Shown in pieces: positions 11,376 through 23,128 of a DNA stretch of 64,000 nucleotides. A program made the position numbers and the translations under genes. Numbering within the stretch: position 1 is the first letter of the stretch; every line of letters begins with the position of its first letter. Source of the DNA: Pelobates cultripes (taxonomy: Eukaryota; Chordata; Amphibia; Anura; Pelobatidae); contig OW240912.1 in NCBI GenBank assembly GCA_933207985.1, positions 80,369,211-80,433,210 on the forward strand. The letters run 5' to 3'. Under the pieces are notes generated by a model. That model worked only from the letters and a program-made list of their open reading frames with translations. It made no database searches and had not been told where the DNA came from.

Positions 11376-14300
11376 TGCCACAGTGTCCCTGAACATATTT
11401 TTTTCAAATGTTGGCAACTATGCGGAGAATCTCCTCTTAATGTGTTACTGTATGTTGAAACTGATCTTTTGTCCCTACGCTCAACCCTGGGTTGTGATAC
11501 TGAATGTACATATGGGAGCCATTATAGTAACATCTAACGTAAATTATGAGTTACTAATACTGAGGTTTGTGGGGAACAGCTACAAAAACTAACGTTAGAG
11601 ACAGCTAATGATTGGTCCTGAGTGAATAGTCCTGTTCACCTTGTTTTCAGTATTTTTACAGTTTATTTTTTTATCCACATGAATACTTATACAAGCAAGT
11701 CCACAGCAAACATGATTTTTTTCAAAAATGTCATCTATATTTGCATAATAAAAAGGCACAGCAGGGCGGTACACACTGTTACAGAATCCAAAGCAGCTGG
11801 CGAGACAGACACCTAACACGTATGTTTCCTTGGGGGACTTAATCAAAATTGTCCTTCTATTTCAGTATTCCACGTGCAGGGATGCTTTAATAAGTATGAT
11901 GGAAAAAAGAATAACTTCTAGACAAAGGTTCTGCCAAACAAATTCATGGTCATCAATACAGAAAAATTACAGAAATATATGAACTGCATGAATTCACAAA
12001 ACCACTACAGAGATAGAGGGTGTACTAATATGTTGTCCATACAAAGACCCCATGTTATGGTGCACAATTTCATGATTTTAGACGTGCACTTTGCCACATG
12101 AAACTAAAAATGCTCTGGAAGCCTTTTGAGGACTAAAACAAATCCTCCTGCAGTGTTAGCAGTGGGTCTTCCAAACACTACTCGTACCGACCAACAATGA
12201 CTAATCTAAACAATCCAGATGTTGATAATCACGACCGTGATAGTGTTTGAATTTTGTAGCCCTTCAAGAGTTCTCCAATCAGACAACTGAGACATAATTC
12301 TTCAGACTATCTAACTTCTGTCTAGCTTAGCTTCCTGTACATGCGCGGCTGGTCAGCTGAGATTTTTCCATTTTCTTGTCTGAGCCAGAGAAGAAGGGGA
12401 GGGCTTGCAGTAGCTGCAGATGCAATATTTGCTGCATGCTAAAATTTCATATACCCAAAGAAAACATACAAAAAGAATACATGGACGTTTTCCTTGGTGG
12501 TAAATCTACTAAAGTGTTACTTGTTTTAAATGAGTATCCATTTACTGAAACAAATGGTAACCAGCCATTGTATATAGAAATACACATTTTTATGACTTCT
12601 TTTTATGGAGAGCAGTCGTCAACAGTAATAAGTGAAAGATTTGGAGCACCATGGGTATTTGGTGTTAACTGTGATTTATGCGGGCGGCATTACTATCTGA
12701 GGGCAGCTAAAGGTAGAAACAAATATATGTATGACAAATAAAATTGTGACTGAAACACAGGTAAAGGTAAAAGAGACATGAGAAGACAAGAGAAAGTGGA
12801 GAAACGTTAGATAAAAGAGAAGGAAAACAGGATGTGAAGGGCAGAGAACAAGTGGAGAAGCATTTAGGGAAGTCAATTAATGCCAAACCCTGGTAAAGTG
12901 GACCAGATATTATTGGAGTTGCCCTGTGAGGTGCTCCGTGGTATAAACATTACTATCTTTATCGTACACAGAGATATTTTGGCATGGAGATTGTGCTGTT
13001 GAAATTCAGGGAATAATGGATAATTTACCCATAATTTTCTAATTCTTCCATCAAATTCCCAAAAATAACCAGCAGGAGAAAAGCAACAGACTCCTAAATA
13101 CACGGAACAGATGAGACCTATGTCCTCATAGTCTACAAAACAGCATGCAAGTTCTAGTAAGTTAATGTTTGTTTACAAGTAATACGGAGAAGTGTACCTA
13201 AAAATATCCTGTTTATTTGGTATCATACGAAACCTGGTTACATAACTGGGGAGGTTAAAACAGTCCATTGAACATAGACTGCCAGATTACTTTTACGCTA
13301 ATCCAAGTGAAGATACAAGGAAATAATTTATTTTTGCTTGTTTAGGTGGGAAATTAGTAGATTAATTCCCTTCTGGCGCATGGAATCTCATGGTTCTCCG
13401 GATCTGGATTGTTCGTAAATGGTTTCACAGCTTATTATAGGATGGTGTCTTGGGGCTCTTGCCACCATAACCATTACAGAGCGTTGTAGTGGTTATGGTG
13501 CTTAAAGTATCAGTTTAATTACTCGTTTTACAAGAAAGGAGATAAAGAAGGATGAGGCACTTAAGATATTGGTTTGTGAAATAGAGCCCTAAGGAGAGAT
13601 TAAATCTTACTCCAAAGCTTAGGACAGGTCCAATATAAATGATAACAAGACTAATTAAACCACAACCACGCAAAGAGAGATAAGAAGGCCTTTTTCTCTA
13701 TATGATATCACTCTCATTTGAGCAATATGCCATTGAAAAAGATTGTTTTAAAAATTTCCTTTTGAAGATTTATTCCAACTGAGAACTTTGATGAAGCCTC
13801 CCAGATATCCTACAATTCTGAACCATCACGTGTTCATCCATTATCACTTTTCCAATTCTGTTTTTAACTGTCAGCACCCAAGGAATGTTAGAACAAAGCC
13901 AAGGATACAGTAAATAAGAGAGTCAATCACATTTCATGTTTCTCATTTCAAAATTACCACTACGCAGGATTTAGACAATTTGGTCTTATGAATTGGATTC
14001 TAGTGGTTACTTTCACTGTAAAATTAAACTGGGGATTATAATATTGAATTGGAAATATTTGGCACGGTGGACACTTTCCACTTGGTGCCACCAATTTTGG
14101 GCAGGACAAAGCCGGTAGATGAGGGGGAACTGAATCACCACATCTCACAAGTAGGAATGGAGTTGTCTGATGTAATGCACAGACTCACCAATGCATGTAC
14201 TTCAGTTCAACAGCAGATATTACAAATGTTCTATATGTATGTGAATAAGGAAACATATTTATTTTAATGATGCATGGCTTCATCAATCAAATACAATGAT

Positions 14301-14539
14301 AGTTCTTGCCCCTCACTAACAAGTGTCTACAAGTTTATGTCTGTGGAATATATTAAATGAAGTCTGTTGAGCATGATGCCTTCAAGCAATGGCTATGGGA
14401 TTGACATAGGGCAGGCACTATTGGTTGTTATTTGGGAATTTTCAATGTGGCTCCATTTGATATGGACACAATTGTAACCAAAGTCTTTTTGCCAGACATT
14501 GCTGAGAGTTAAAATATAGCATGAGCTACATGCATGAGA

Positions 14540-14745
14540 ACATAGATTGCAAGCTCATTTGGGCAGAGCTCTCTTCACTATTGTTCCCATATGTCGAAAA
14601 TGTTTTGTTCGAATTAAATATTTGTCTTGTTTCCTACTTCCTAACAAATATGTTGGCGCTATTTCAAATAATTTTAATTGCTTACTAATTAACCTAATTA
14701 TTACAGAAGAGACTGTTGGCATTATCAGCACCTTACATGCATAAG
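14540..14745 (+). mobile_element. Possible L2-type LINE 3' tail
   Basis: ATTGCAAGCTCATTTGGGCA, later GTTCCCATATGTC and GTTGGCGCTATTTCAAATAA, follow the order of L2-related tails (AAGCTC...GAGCAG...TTGGCGCTATATAAATAA). It is considerably diverged. Confidence 0.35.
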
Positions 14746-15535
14746 TTTTTGTTTTTTTTAAACATTGAAAAGTATAATGCTTTGTACAAGAATATGTTGA
14801 TGATATGACCCATAACTCAAATTTTACTAAATGGTGGATGATTAAACTGGAAAAGCTATCACAGCTTAAGGTGATAAAGATTCTGGCTCCACCTTTTTCA
14901 TAGCCATACTTGGGCTGAAGATAACACTAATTTAACTTTAAAACCAAGAAGGGAATTTTGAAATAATTAAAACAGTTTTTAAATAACAATTGATAGACTT
15001 GCTTTAAATAAGAACAGATCTGTAGGGCCCTGAGTTGCTATTGATCATGGCGGGGTTTTGTTGTTAAACAATCACAGTCATCATGTAGTAAGTAATTCTG
15101 CTGTCCACTGTTTGTCAATGCCCACTGTGAACCTAAAGGACCTTCCAAAAGATATTTCGTAACCTGTACTGGCTTGGAATTGATTAATTGAATGAATAAT
15201 TAATCCAAGATCTTGATTCAGGTGATCAGCTCGTCTTCACAGTAGTTTGACTGAATCTGAATTTGTATCGAAGCCGTCTCAATCTGCAAACTTTTATAAC
15301 TTCCTAAACAGACGTGGTCCGAGTTCAAATCAACTGCAGAAAAAGCTTAAACGTCAGAAAATAAAACCTATTCTATCACTTGGGTCAGCAGTAAGTATAA
15401 ACATTTCAATTTGACACCTTTTTTTTTTTTCTTTTTTTTTATGACAGATAGATTTGAAATGAACAAGGCTTTGAAAGCCCATATTCAATAAATCAAATTC
15501 ATGCCATGGACAAAATACAGCCACAAGACACTAAT

Positions 15536-15615
15536 TTAACCCCTTAAGGACACATGACATGTGTGACATGTCATGATTCCCTTTTATTCCAGAAGTTTGG
15601 TCCTTAAGGGGTTAA
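15536..15615. mobile_element. 80-bp TTAA MITE, copy 2
   Basis: Intact copy with TTAA at both ends (15536-15539 and 15612-15615) and the same ends and CATGTGTGACATGTCATGA centre as the family's other copies. It is in the same orientation as copies 1 and 3. Confidence 0.85.
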
Positions 15616-17891
15616 AGGGAATCTGTAGGGTTATATTATTATTATGTTTTGAAACAGTTTAATTTAGGTTTTTTTTAAAAAACATTTGTTAATCACACAA
15701 CTGACACGCCAAGAGCCTAAAGTAATGAATAAATATATTTGGGTGTATTGTACGTGATTAGAACTGCACTTGGATAATATAGCGTAAAATGTACAAAAAC
15801 AATTGCCATCTCAAGGCTTTATGTTTCCATCTTGTATCTACATTGTGTTCCTCTAAGCTTGGAATATCGTACTGTAATTCCCTCAGGCCTGATGAAGGGT
15901 ATTACATCCTGAGCTGGTGCTCCAATCCACTTCTGTGGCATTTATGGCTGGCTCAAAGTGAAATATCCCACAACACACTCTTGTAAATCTTTCCCTTAAT
16001 TCTTTGACTCCGTGACAGCTGCTATATGTCAGTAACTGAGTTTCCACAGTCTTCTGGATATGCGATCATCAAGAAAACTTAATACTGTACCTACATAGCT
16101 AGCTCACCGCCTTTGGTACTCAGGCAGCAGCTGCAAAACACATAAAGGTGAATTCATCACGGTAATATGTCCCTGGAGGTACAGAGTTTATACAGTGAAG
16201 GCAAGGTGAATGTACTGAGCTCTGACATCTCACCAATAAACATCCTCTCACATAAAAAAATAACCTTCCTTTCTTTGTCTGCAGAATAAATATACTAGAA
16301 ATATATTGAAAACCGACTCAAAATAGCAGCTTTGATTAATGAGTTAATGTAAAAGGCTGATATTTTATTTTTTTACACCGTGCTCCAGTATTTGTAATGC
16401 CCTCCTCCCCATCCAATTTTCTGAAAAGAATTATTTGATTTCTTACAGGTTTTGCATAGAAACAAATGATGTATCGGCTGACATTCTATTAGAGGAATGC
16501 ATTCTATCTTTTTCAAGAAAGGGTACTCGCTAGAAATGATTATTTCCATTGGGAAAGTGTCCGCTATTTTGTAAAACTTCGCTTTCAACACCCTATAAAA
16601 GTTCCCTTATGTTCCGATTTACAAAAGACGTGTCATGGTTTATAAAGGGATACTGTTCCTTATCTAGTTCACCAAGAGAAGGCTGTGTGTGTTGCATACT
16701 GCACTGCACCAAATTTAGTCATCAAACACATTATGGAACTTTTTAAAGAGTGTCGAATGATCAGACAATTCTTTCTCCATGTTACCATACGCTGTGGACA
16801 GGCACTCTCTGATTATTAGCTGATGGTATAAAGTTGTACACAGGGACAAAAAGATAGGCCTGGGTATTTTAAATAACAGGATCCCACTTTTCAACTTCAG
16901 GATTGAAGAAATAGGGCTGGGGAATTATTGTTGGATGGCGGGAACCTTTTCTGTGTTACATGCTCTATGGGGCACGATGGAGAAAGTTTGGAGTAAAATC
17001 TGTTAAAAATAAAAAAATTCAAAAAAGCACAGGGCAAAACTACCGCCACTGACTTCTGCACCCCCTCCGATATCACAGGGGCCATGCATAGTCCAATTAC
17101 AGGCTCTGATTAAGCCTATTGCCAGCACTGAGCGCATGCATGTGCTCTTTGCTGGCAAGTGGAGAAGAGGAGGAAGGATATTATTTTTTTTAAAGAAACC
17201 TACCTGCAATGTAGGGAGGCAGGAGGGTAAAGCTATTTTTATATGTACAGTGCGCACTGACAACAAACATAAAACATGCACAGAATTGACATCAGGCAGT
17301 CTGTAACAGAGTTCTGGGCTGCCAACGTCACGTGTGCTGGAGGTGCAACTTACCCCAGAACACAAATGCAAATATATCAAGCTGAAACACTACACATACA
17401 TAATTCTACCACCATGACTGAAAATTATAGTGGTTGGAGTAACCCTTTAAGTGAATTGTTGTTAAGGGGTTTAGGGCTTTAAGAGTAATTAATACTGGCA
17501 CACTGCAGTTTGCACACTTTGCTTTACGGACAACTGCAAGTCCTCTCATTGCCATTTAGTAGTCAGTATGACAATGGTATGGAGGCGTAAGTTACAAGGT
17601 CTTGAATTAGGCTGAAACTCCCTTGTATGTTGTAGACACCAAATAAAGGAGCACCTATGATCTAAGGCTGTGCTAATCCATACATTATTTACTTGTGTTA
17701 AGTGTGGCAGTTTCCAAGGAAAAACTATACTGGCATGGATTTATAAATGTATGTGCTATTTCACTCTCAAACTAAATTTAACACATTTTTGGGCTGTCGC
17801 ACTTAGAGATTTTAGTAAACAGTGTAACCGAGTAGTTTCAGGTGACTTGTGTCCCAATGAGTTCTGGCAAAAAACTAATTAACAAAAAATA

Positions 17892-17922
<31 letters not shown>

Positions 17923-18352
17923 AAAGAAGAAAGCCAAAAGCCACACAATGAAAATAATAAAAGTTGGAAGGAAAAACAAACAAACAAAAACTTTATTTAA
18001 AATCAAATATAAGAAAGCATGGCTCAACACAAGGTTTCCAGGCTAATCAGTATCAAACATGCAGTTGTTATGTAAGACACAATGCAATCTAGTGTCTCAT
18101 CTGTCAAAGACTATATATAAAAAATAAAAATAAAAAGGGACACTTAAAGCAACATACATAACGTTTCTAGAAGAACACACTTTACCTGAGGCATTCAGCA
18201 ATTTCCCTCTACATGAACTTTTTAAACAGATAAAGGGCAGGTACACCATAGCAACTAAATAACAAAATTAAAAAATAACACAAACTATATAGATGAATGA
18301 CAATGCCTTAGAGATTGCAACAAAACATCCTCTAGGCAACACTTTCCAGTTT
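15616..18352. other. Gene-free stretch
   Basis: No supportable gene. A T2-like right end (AATTATAGTGGTTGGAGTAACCCTTTAA) lies near 17424-17451, without a clear left partner. Otherwise AT-rich unique-looking sequence. Confidence 0.4.
17888..17923. repeat. (AAAT)n microsatellite
   Basis: About nine uninterrupted AAAT/AATA units followed by A-rich sequence. Confidence 0.9.
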
Positions 18353-19256
18353 TTAAAGGGATACTATAGTCACCAGAACAACTACAGCTTATTGAATTTG
18401 TTTTGGTGAGTAGAATCATTCCCTCCAGGCTTTTTGCTGTAAACACTGTCTTTTTAGAGAAAATGCAGTGTTTACATTACAGCCTAGGGATACCTCCTCT
18501 GCCCACTCCTCAGATGGCTGTTGGAGAGCCTTCATGGATCATGGCTGCCTAAAATGCATCCAAACATTCAGTATCTCCTCCCTCTGCATTCAGACACTGA
18601 ACTTTCCTCATAGAGATTCATTGATTCAATACATCTCTATGAGGAGATGCTGATTGGCCAGGGCTGTGTTTGAATCATGCTGGCTCTGCCCCATATCTGC
18701 TAGATGGTGGTTTTAAAGGATCGCTATAGTGTCAGGAAAACAAATCGGTTTTCCTGACACTATAGTAGCCTGAGGGTGCCCCCACCCTCAGGGTCCCCCT
18801 CCCGTGGCTCTGAAGGGGTTAAAACACCTTCAGTTACTCACCTTCTTCCACCGCTGGGCTCCCTTACCTCTCCTACCCTGCCGACGTCAGCTCCCCCGAC
18901 TGACGTCAATGGAGCGGAATGCGCATGCGCGCATTCAAAGTGTCCATAGGAAAGCATTTTTCAATGCTTTCCTATGGACGCTCTGCGTGATAGAGGCATA
19001 ATATGCCTCCAGCGTCGCAGATGAGCCTCTAGTGGCTGTCCGGAAGACAGCCACTAGAGGCTGGGTTAACCCCAAATGTAAACATAGCAGTTTCTCTGAA
19101 ACTGCTATGTTTACATCAGGAAGGGTTAACCCTAGAGGGACCTGGCACCCAGGCCACTTCATTGAGCTGAAGTGGTCTGGGTGACTATAGTGTCCCTTTA
19201 ACACAATAGGGTCAGGAATACATGTTTGTGTTCCTGACCCTATAGTGATCCTTTAA
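18353..19256. mobile_element. Composite T2-type MITE carrying a nested T2 MITE
   Basis: Starts TTAAAGGGATACTATAGTCACC (TTAA 18353-18356) and ends CCCTATAGTGATCCTTTAA (TTAA 19253-19256). A complete second T2 element (18713-19201) interrupts it. The left part resembles the 2858 copy, whereas the last 55 bp (GGTCAGGAATACATGT palindrome) match the left end of the 38195 copy. The outer element may therefore be a recombinant of two subfamilies, not one simple insertion. Confidence 0.65.
18713..19201. mobile_element. T2-type MITE nested in another
   Basis: TTAA-flanked (18713-18716 and 19198-19201), left end TTAAAGGATCGCTATAGTGT, right end GACTATAGTGTCCCTTTAA. The interior has the GC-rich blocks shared with the copies at 34649, 35915 and 55210: CCTGAGGGTGCCCCCACCC, an inverted CATAGGAAAGCATT/AATGCTTTCCTATG pair, and an ACATAGCAGTTTC/GAAACTGCTATGT pair. 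It is highly self-complementary. Confidence 0.85.
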
Positions 19257-20064
19257 CTTTGCATCAGAGTAACCAGATTTTTGCTGTTGATATTTTAACC
19301 CCTTCAGGACAGAGTCAATAGTACATGTTCTGATAAAAAAAAATAAAAAAAATATGTAAACAAAAACTGGAATTTGCGCTATATGTCTGTTCAACCGTAA
19401 TTCACCTCTTTCATATTATATGCACCCACACTTATTATATATGAGTTTGTTCAGGAGAAACAGGGCTTTCATTTCATATCAAATATTTATATATGAAACA
19501 AATTATGAATAAAAACATTTTTACAAAAACTTGGGAAAAACGTAAAAAAAATTTTAAAAAAAATTAGTAGTTACGCCTCACATTTTAGCTGTAAATGTCA
19601 TAATACTGTTAGCTTTTACTGCAAAAAAGCACATATTTGGATTCAGAAAAGTCTCACAAGTACAACTGTAGTCCCCATTAACAGTTGTTACAGTGTTTAG
19701 GAAAGTTAAAGGGTCAAATATAACGCATTCAACTTTGCAGTTTTTTTCACATTGAAATTTGCCAGATTAGTAATGTTACCTTTGAGACCGTGTGGTAGCC
19801 CAGGAATAAGATTTACCCCCATGATGGCATACCATTTGCAAAAGTAGACTACCCAAGGTATTGCAAGTGGGGCATGTCCAGTCTTTTGTAGTAGCCACAA
19901 ACACTGGCCAAAGTTAGCATTCATATTTTTTTTTTTGTGAAAAAAAGCAAAATTCAGATATTTGGCCAGTGTTTGTGACTAAGTGGCTACTAAAAATGAC
20001 TGGACATACCCCATTTGCAATACCTTGGTTTGTCTACTTTTGCAAATGGTATGCCATCATGGGG

Positions 20065-20177
20065 GTAATTTTATTAAAGGACACGGAGGCTCCTATTAGG
20101 CATCGGATTGTTTTTTCCCCACTAGACAAACAGCTAGTGTCAAAAGAGATTCGCACACTAGAGGAGAAACGTGCGAT
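20065..20177 (+). repeat. DIRS left inverted terminal repeat, overlapping RT coding sequence
   Basis: Begins GTAATTTTATTAAAGGACAC. From AAGGACACGGAGG onward it returns as the reverse complement at 23129-23240, with only a few differences around 20090. Unusually, from about 20100 the repeat is also translated as the first part of the RT domain. Confidence 0.85.
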
Positions 20178-21945
20178 ATACAGGGTTCCCATTACCGCCC
20201 CCGGGTTCCTAAGCAACATCTTCCTAGTACCCAAGAAAGGTGGGGGCACGAGGCCAGTAATAAACTTGCGGCCTCTCAACGCCTTTGTCACATACCATCA
20301 CTTCAAGATGGAAGGGATACACTGCCTCCGAGACCTGCTAAGACTGGGAGACTGGATGGTAAAATTGGACCTCCAAGATGCTTACCTCACGATACCGATT
20401 GCCGAGGACTGTCAACACCTACTTCAATTCCAATGGGAACAAACGATGTGGCGCTTCCGCTGCCTCCCTTTCGGCCTGTCTTCAGCCCCGTGGTGCTTCA
20501 CCAAGCTGCTGAAACCGGTAGTCGCCCTCCTTCGCAGCAGAGGTGTACGTCTGATCATATATCTCGACGACATGCTGATCATGGCCCAGGACACCCAGCT
20601 ACTGAACCAACACCTATCCTGGGCGTTGATCCTTCTGCAAAACCTGGGTTTCCTAATCAATTGGGACAAATCGATCCTGCAACCTTCCCACTCGATAGAG
20701 TTTCTGGGCTTCGATATAGACGCAATGCACGGAACACTCAGTTTACCTACCGCGAAAGTAAAACTTATCAAGAAGGAAATCCGGAGGACGTTGACTCGAC
20801 CAGTCTTAACCCTCCGACAGCTAGCCAGGATAATTGGCCTGCTCTCTGCCTCTATACAAGCGATCTTCCCAGGCCCTCTCCACTACAGATCCCTGCAACA
20901 GCTCAAAGTAACCCACCTATGCTTGGGTGAATCCTATTCAGATTCTGTACCTCTAGACTGCGCGGCAAAAGAGGAACTGGCATGGTGGCTTCAACACATG
21001 GAAGCATGGAACGGCAAGGCAATCTTCGGAACCACTCCGGATCTCGTTATAGAATCCGACGCGAGCAGACTGGGATGGGGGGCTCGTTGTGGTCCTACCT
21101 CTACAGGTGGAAAATGGTCTTCAGAAGAAAAAGAACTCCACATCAATGGTTTGGAACTCCTGGCTGGGTAATTTGCCCTACGGAGCCTCCTCGGACACAC
21201 GACCAATTGTTCCATACTTCTGCGCATGGACAATGTCTCAGCCGTCCGCTACATCAACCACTTGGGTGGCACGAGATCCTCAACCCTCACGAACTTGGCG
21301 AAGGAATTTTGGCATTTCTGCCTGAGTCGCAACATATCAGTACAGGCGGAATACCTCCCAGGACTCTCCAACACCGTAGCGGATTGGAACTCCAGGCATT
21401 TACGAGACAACAGTGCATGGCGATTGAATCGTACAATATTCCAGAAGCTCCACCAACTCTGGGGACCCATGCACATCGACCTTTTTGCCTCCCGGCTGAA
21501 TGCTCAACTCCCCTTATTCTTCAGCTGGAGACCGGACCCAGACGCCACGGCAGTGGATGCCTTCCTACAAAATTGTCCGAACACCAGACTATACGCCTTT
21601 CCTCCCTTCTCACTCATAGCGCGAACTCTCCTACACTTACAACGCTCCCGAGCATCGTTGGTTTTGATAACACCATTCTGAACGGCACAGCCATGGTTCC
21701 CTTCGCTCATGGAAATGTCAATCGACCTCCCCAGATTGATCCCAGGAGGCACGGAATTATTATCAGACCCCGATGGGAACTCTCACTCACTTCTAGTGCA
21801 AGGCCATCTCAGACTCCTCACATGGCTCCTCTCCGGGGACCCTGGACCATGCCGAATGTTTCACAAACAACTTTGGACTTTTGGCAGGAGCTTGGGCCCC
21901 AGGGACAAGACGATCCTATGCTCATGCCTGGAACACATGGTGTAG
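20068..21945 (+). pseudogene. DIRS reverse transcriptase / RNase H, two in-frame stops
   Basis: Polymerase frame that would copy the element's RNA into DNA and degrade the RNA strand. Counting residues from an upstream in-frame GTG at 19969, the RT motifs include SNIFLVPKKGGGTRPVINLR (82-101), the motif A block LDLQDAY (133-139), PFGLSSAPW (167-175) and the catalytic YLDD (198-201, bases 20560-20571). RNase H follows, with acidic residues in IESDAS (D364), LELLA (E396) and RMDN (D421). The frame is broken by TAA at 21169-21171, between the second and third RNase H acidic residues, and by TGA at 21679-21681. It reaches its natural stop at 21943-21945, overlapping the recombinase frame. Residues 1-33 of the open frame come from the flanking fold-back element. 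No gag and no credible ATG, so the copy is inactive as an autonomous element. Confidence 0.92.
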
Positions 21946-22759
21946 TTGGTGCGTGGAACAACACGTGGATCCCATACGTGCTCCTATAAATCAGGTTCTG
22001 GGTTTCCTTACTACCCTTTACGATCAAGGCTTGGCTTACCACACCATAAACGTGTACAGGTCGGCGATTTCAGCTGGGCACAACGGTTGGGAAGGTTTCC
22101 CGGCAGGGAAGCACTTATGGATCTGTCGTCTTCTACGAGGCATAAAATTTGCACGTCCACCGCAACCACGCTACACGGCCTTATGGGATGTGAATATGGT
22201 CCTTCGTTTGTTGCAAGACTGGCCCCCAAACTCGGACCTCACACTCAAACAAGTGTCCGCAAAATTAGCGATGCTTCTGTGTTTAATTTCCTGCAAAAGG
22301 GTATCAGACGTGCGGGCCTTGCATATCGATGCACGATCATTCACGCCGGATGGTGTCCTGTTTAATATCACCAGACGTACAAAGTCGAAAATCACTTCAG
22401 TCTTCTATCCCTCCTTTCCTCACAACGCTAACCTCTGCCCGGTGGCATGCCTGCGGGAATACGAATTGCGGACCCCAACCACACATGATCTGTTCTTGGC
22501 AGTGAGGAAACCTCATCAACCAGTATCCACGGGAACTCTGGCACGCTGGGTGAAATGGATAATGTCAACTGCTAACATCGACACAGCGGTTTACGGAGCA
22601 CATTCTACTAGAGGCGCTATGGCCCCTAAAGCATTCTCCATTGGATGTAAACTGGAAGACCTCCTCCGCACAGCTGATTGGTCCCGAGAATCGACGTTCA
22701 AAGAATACTACTTTAGACCAACAGAGCATATCTCGTCTAGGGTCATCTCACAGTTTTAA
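21881..22759 (+). CDS. DIRS tyrosine recombinase (integrase of the retrotransposon)
   Basis: An open frame of 292 codons encodes a phage-integrase-type tyrosine recombinase, which in DIRS elements joins a circular DNA intermediate to the genome without making a target duplication. An N-terminal SAM-like core-binding part (about 1-95, with TRRSYAHAWNTWCSWC) precedes the catalytic domain. The catalytic set is visible: Arg140 in CKRVSDVRAL, the H-x-x-R box at 241-244 (HSTR), Trp267, and Tyr276/277 in KEYYFRP. It overlaps the end of the RT/RNase H frame by 65 bases in another frame, as in other DIRS elements. It opens with TTG, not ATG, so translation probably relied on the upstream frame. No internal stop or frameshift, in contrast to the RT frame. 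Whether it is expressed cannot be told from the sequence. Confidence 0.92.
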   Translation: MAGAWAPGTRRSYAHAWNTWCSWCVEQHVDPIRAPINQVLGFLTTLYDQGLAYHTINVYRSAISAGHNGWEGFPAGKHLWICRLLRGIKFARPPQPRYTALWDVNMVLRLLQDWPPNSDLTLKQVSAKLAMLLCLISCKRVSDVRALHIDARSFTPDGVLFNITRRTKSKITSVFYPSFPHNANLCPVACLREYELRTPTTHDLFLAVRKPHQPVSTGTLARWVKWIMSTANIDTAVYGAHSTRGAMAPKAFSIGCKLEDLLRTADWSRESTFKEYYFRPTEHISSRVISQF

Positions 22760-22764
22760 ACTAG

Positions 22765-22864
22765 CCTAATAGGAGCCTCCGTGTCCTTTAATAAAATTAC
22801 CAGATTTTACTAATTACATGACGTAAAGTCATGATTTTATAAAGGACACGGAGGCGAGTATTAG
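22765..22864 (+). repeat. DIRS internal complementary region
   Basis: Two abutting blocks: 22765-22800 is the reverse complement of the element's left end and 22801-22864 of its right end. In DIRS elements this region templates joining of the two ends into a circle, so the 22800/22801 boundary represents the circle junction. It contains the small palindrome ATGACGTAAAGTCAT. Confidence 0.88.
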
Positions 22865-23128
22865 CCCACCCACTGAAAGGTAAGCCATACATGTATTTTT
22901 ACCACCCACTGGCTCATAAATAGGTTATATAGTGTTTTGGATGTTTAGATTCAAGGTTATATAATAATAATTGTAATTTAGACTGACTTTACTAGAATGA
23001 AGTAAACAATGTTTCAGATATAAACGTTTGTTAAAAGACCGGTACAGCATATATGCATGACAACGATATTCGAATATATTTTACCATATATCTCTCTGTC
23101 TCCTACAGCTTAACACTAGAGGAGAAAC

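Larger units (their letters stand above)
10833..15535. other. Long gene-free stretch
   Basis: No gene is supported in 4.7 kb. A 121-residue open frame at 12376-12741 is cysteine-rich near its start but matches no family I know and has no splice or regulatory context. A degenerate TG-rich patch lies at 11195-11375, a weak T2-like fragment near 13470-13520 and an L2-type tail near 14540-14740. The 15015-15240 part is rich in homeodomain-type TAATTA/ATTAAT cores and might be a conserved non-coding element. Confidence 0.4.

Noticed and set aside
12376..12741. 121-codon plus-strand open frame with an N-terminal cysteine cluster
   Set aside because: No family resemblance, no repeated domain, AT-rich codon use and no neighbouring exon or promoter; length is compatible with chance over 64 kb.
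19969..20067. N-terminal extension of the RT frame (first 33 codons)
   Set aside because: These bases are the right arm of the fold-back hairpin into which the DIRS element inserted, so they are fortuitous read-through.
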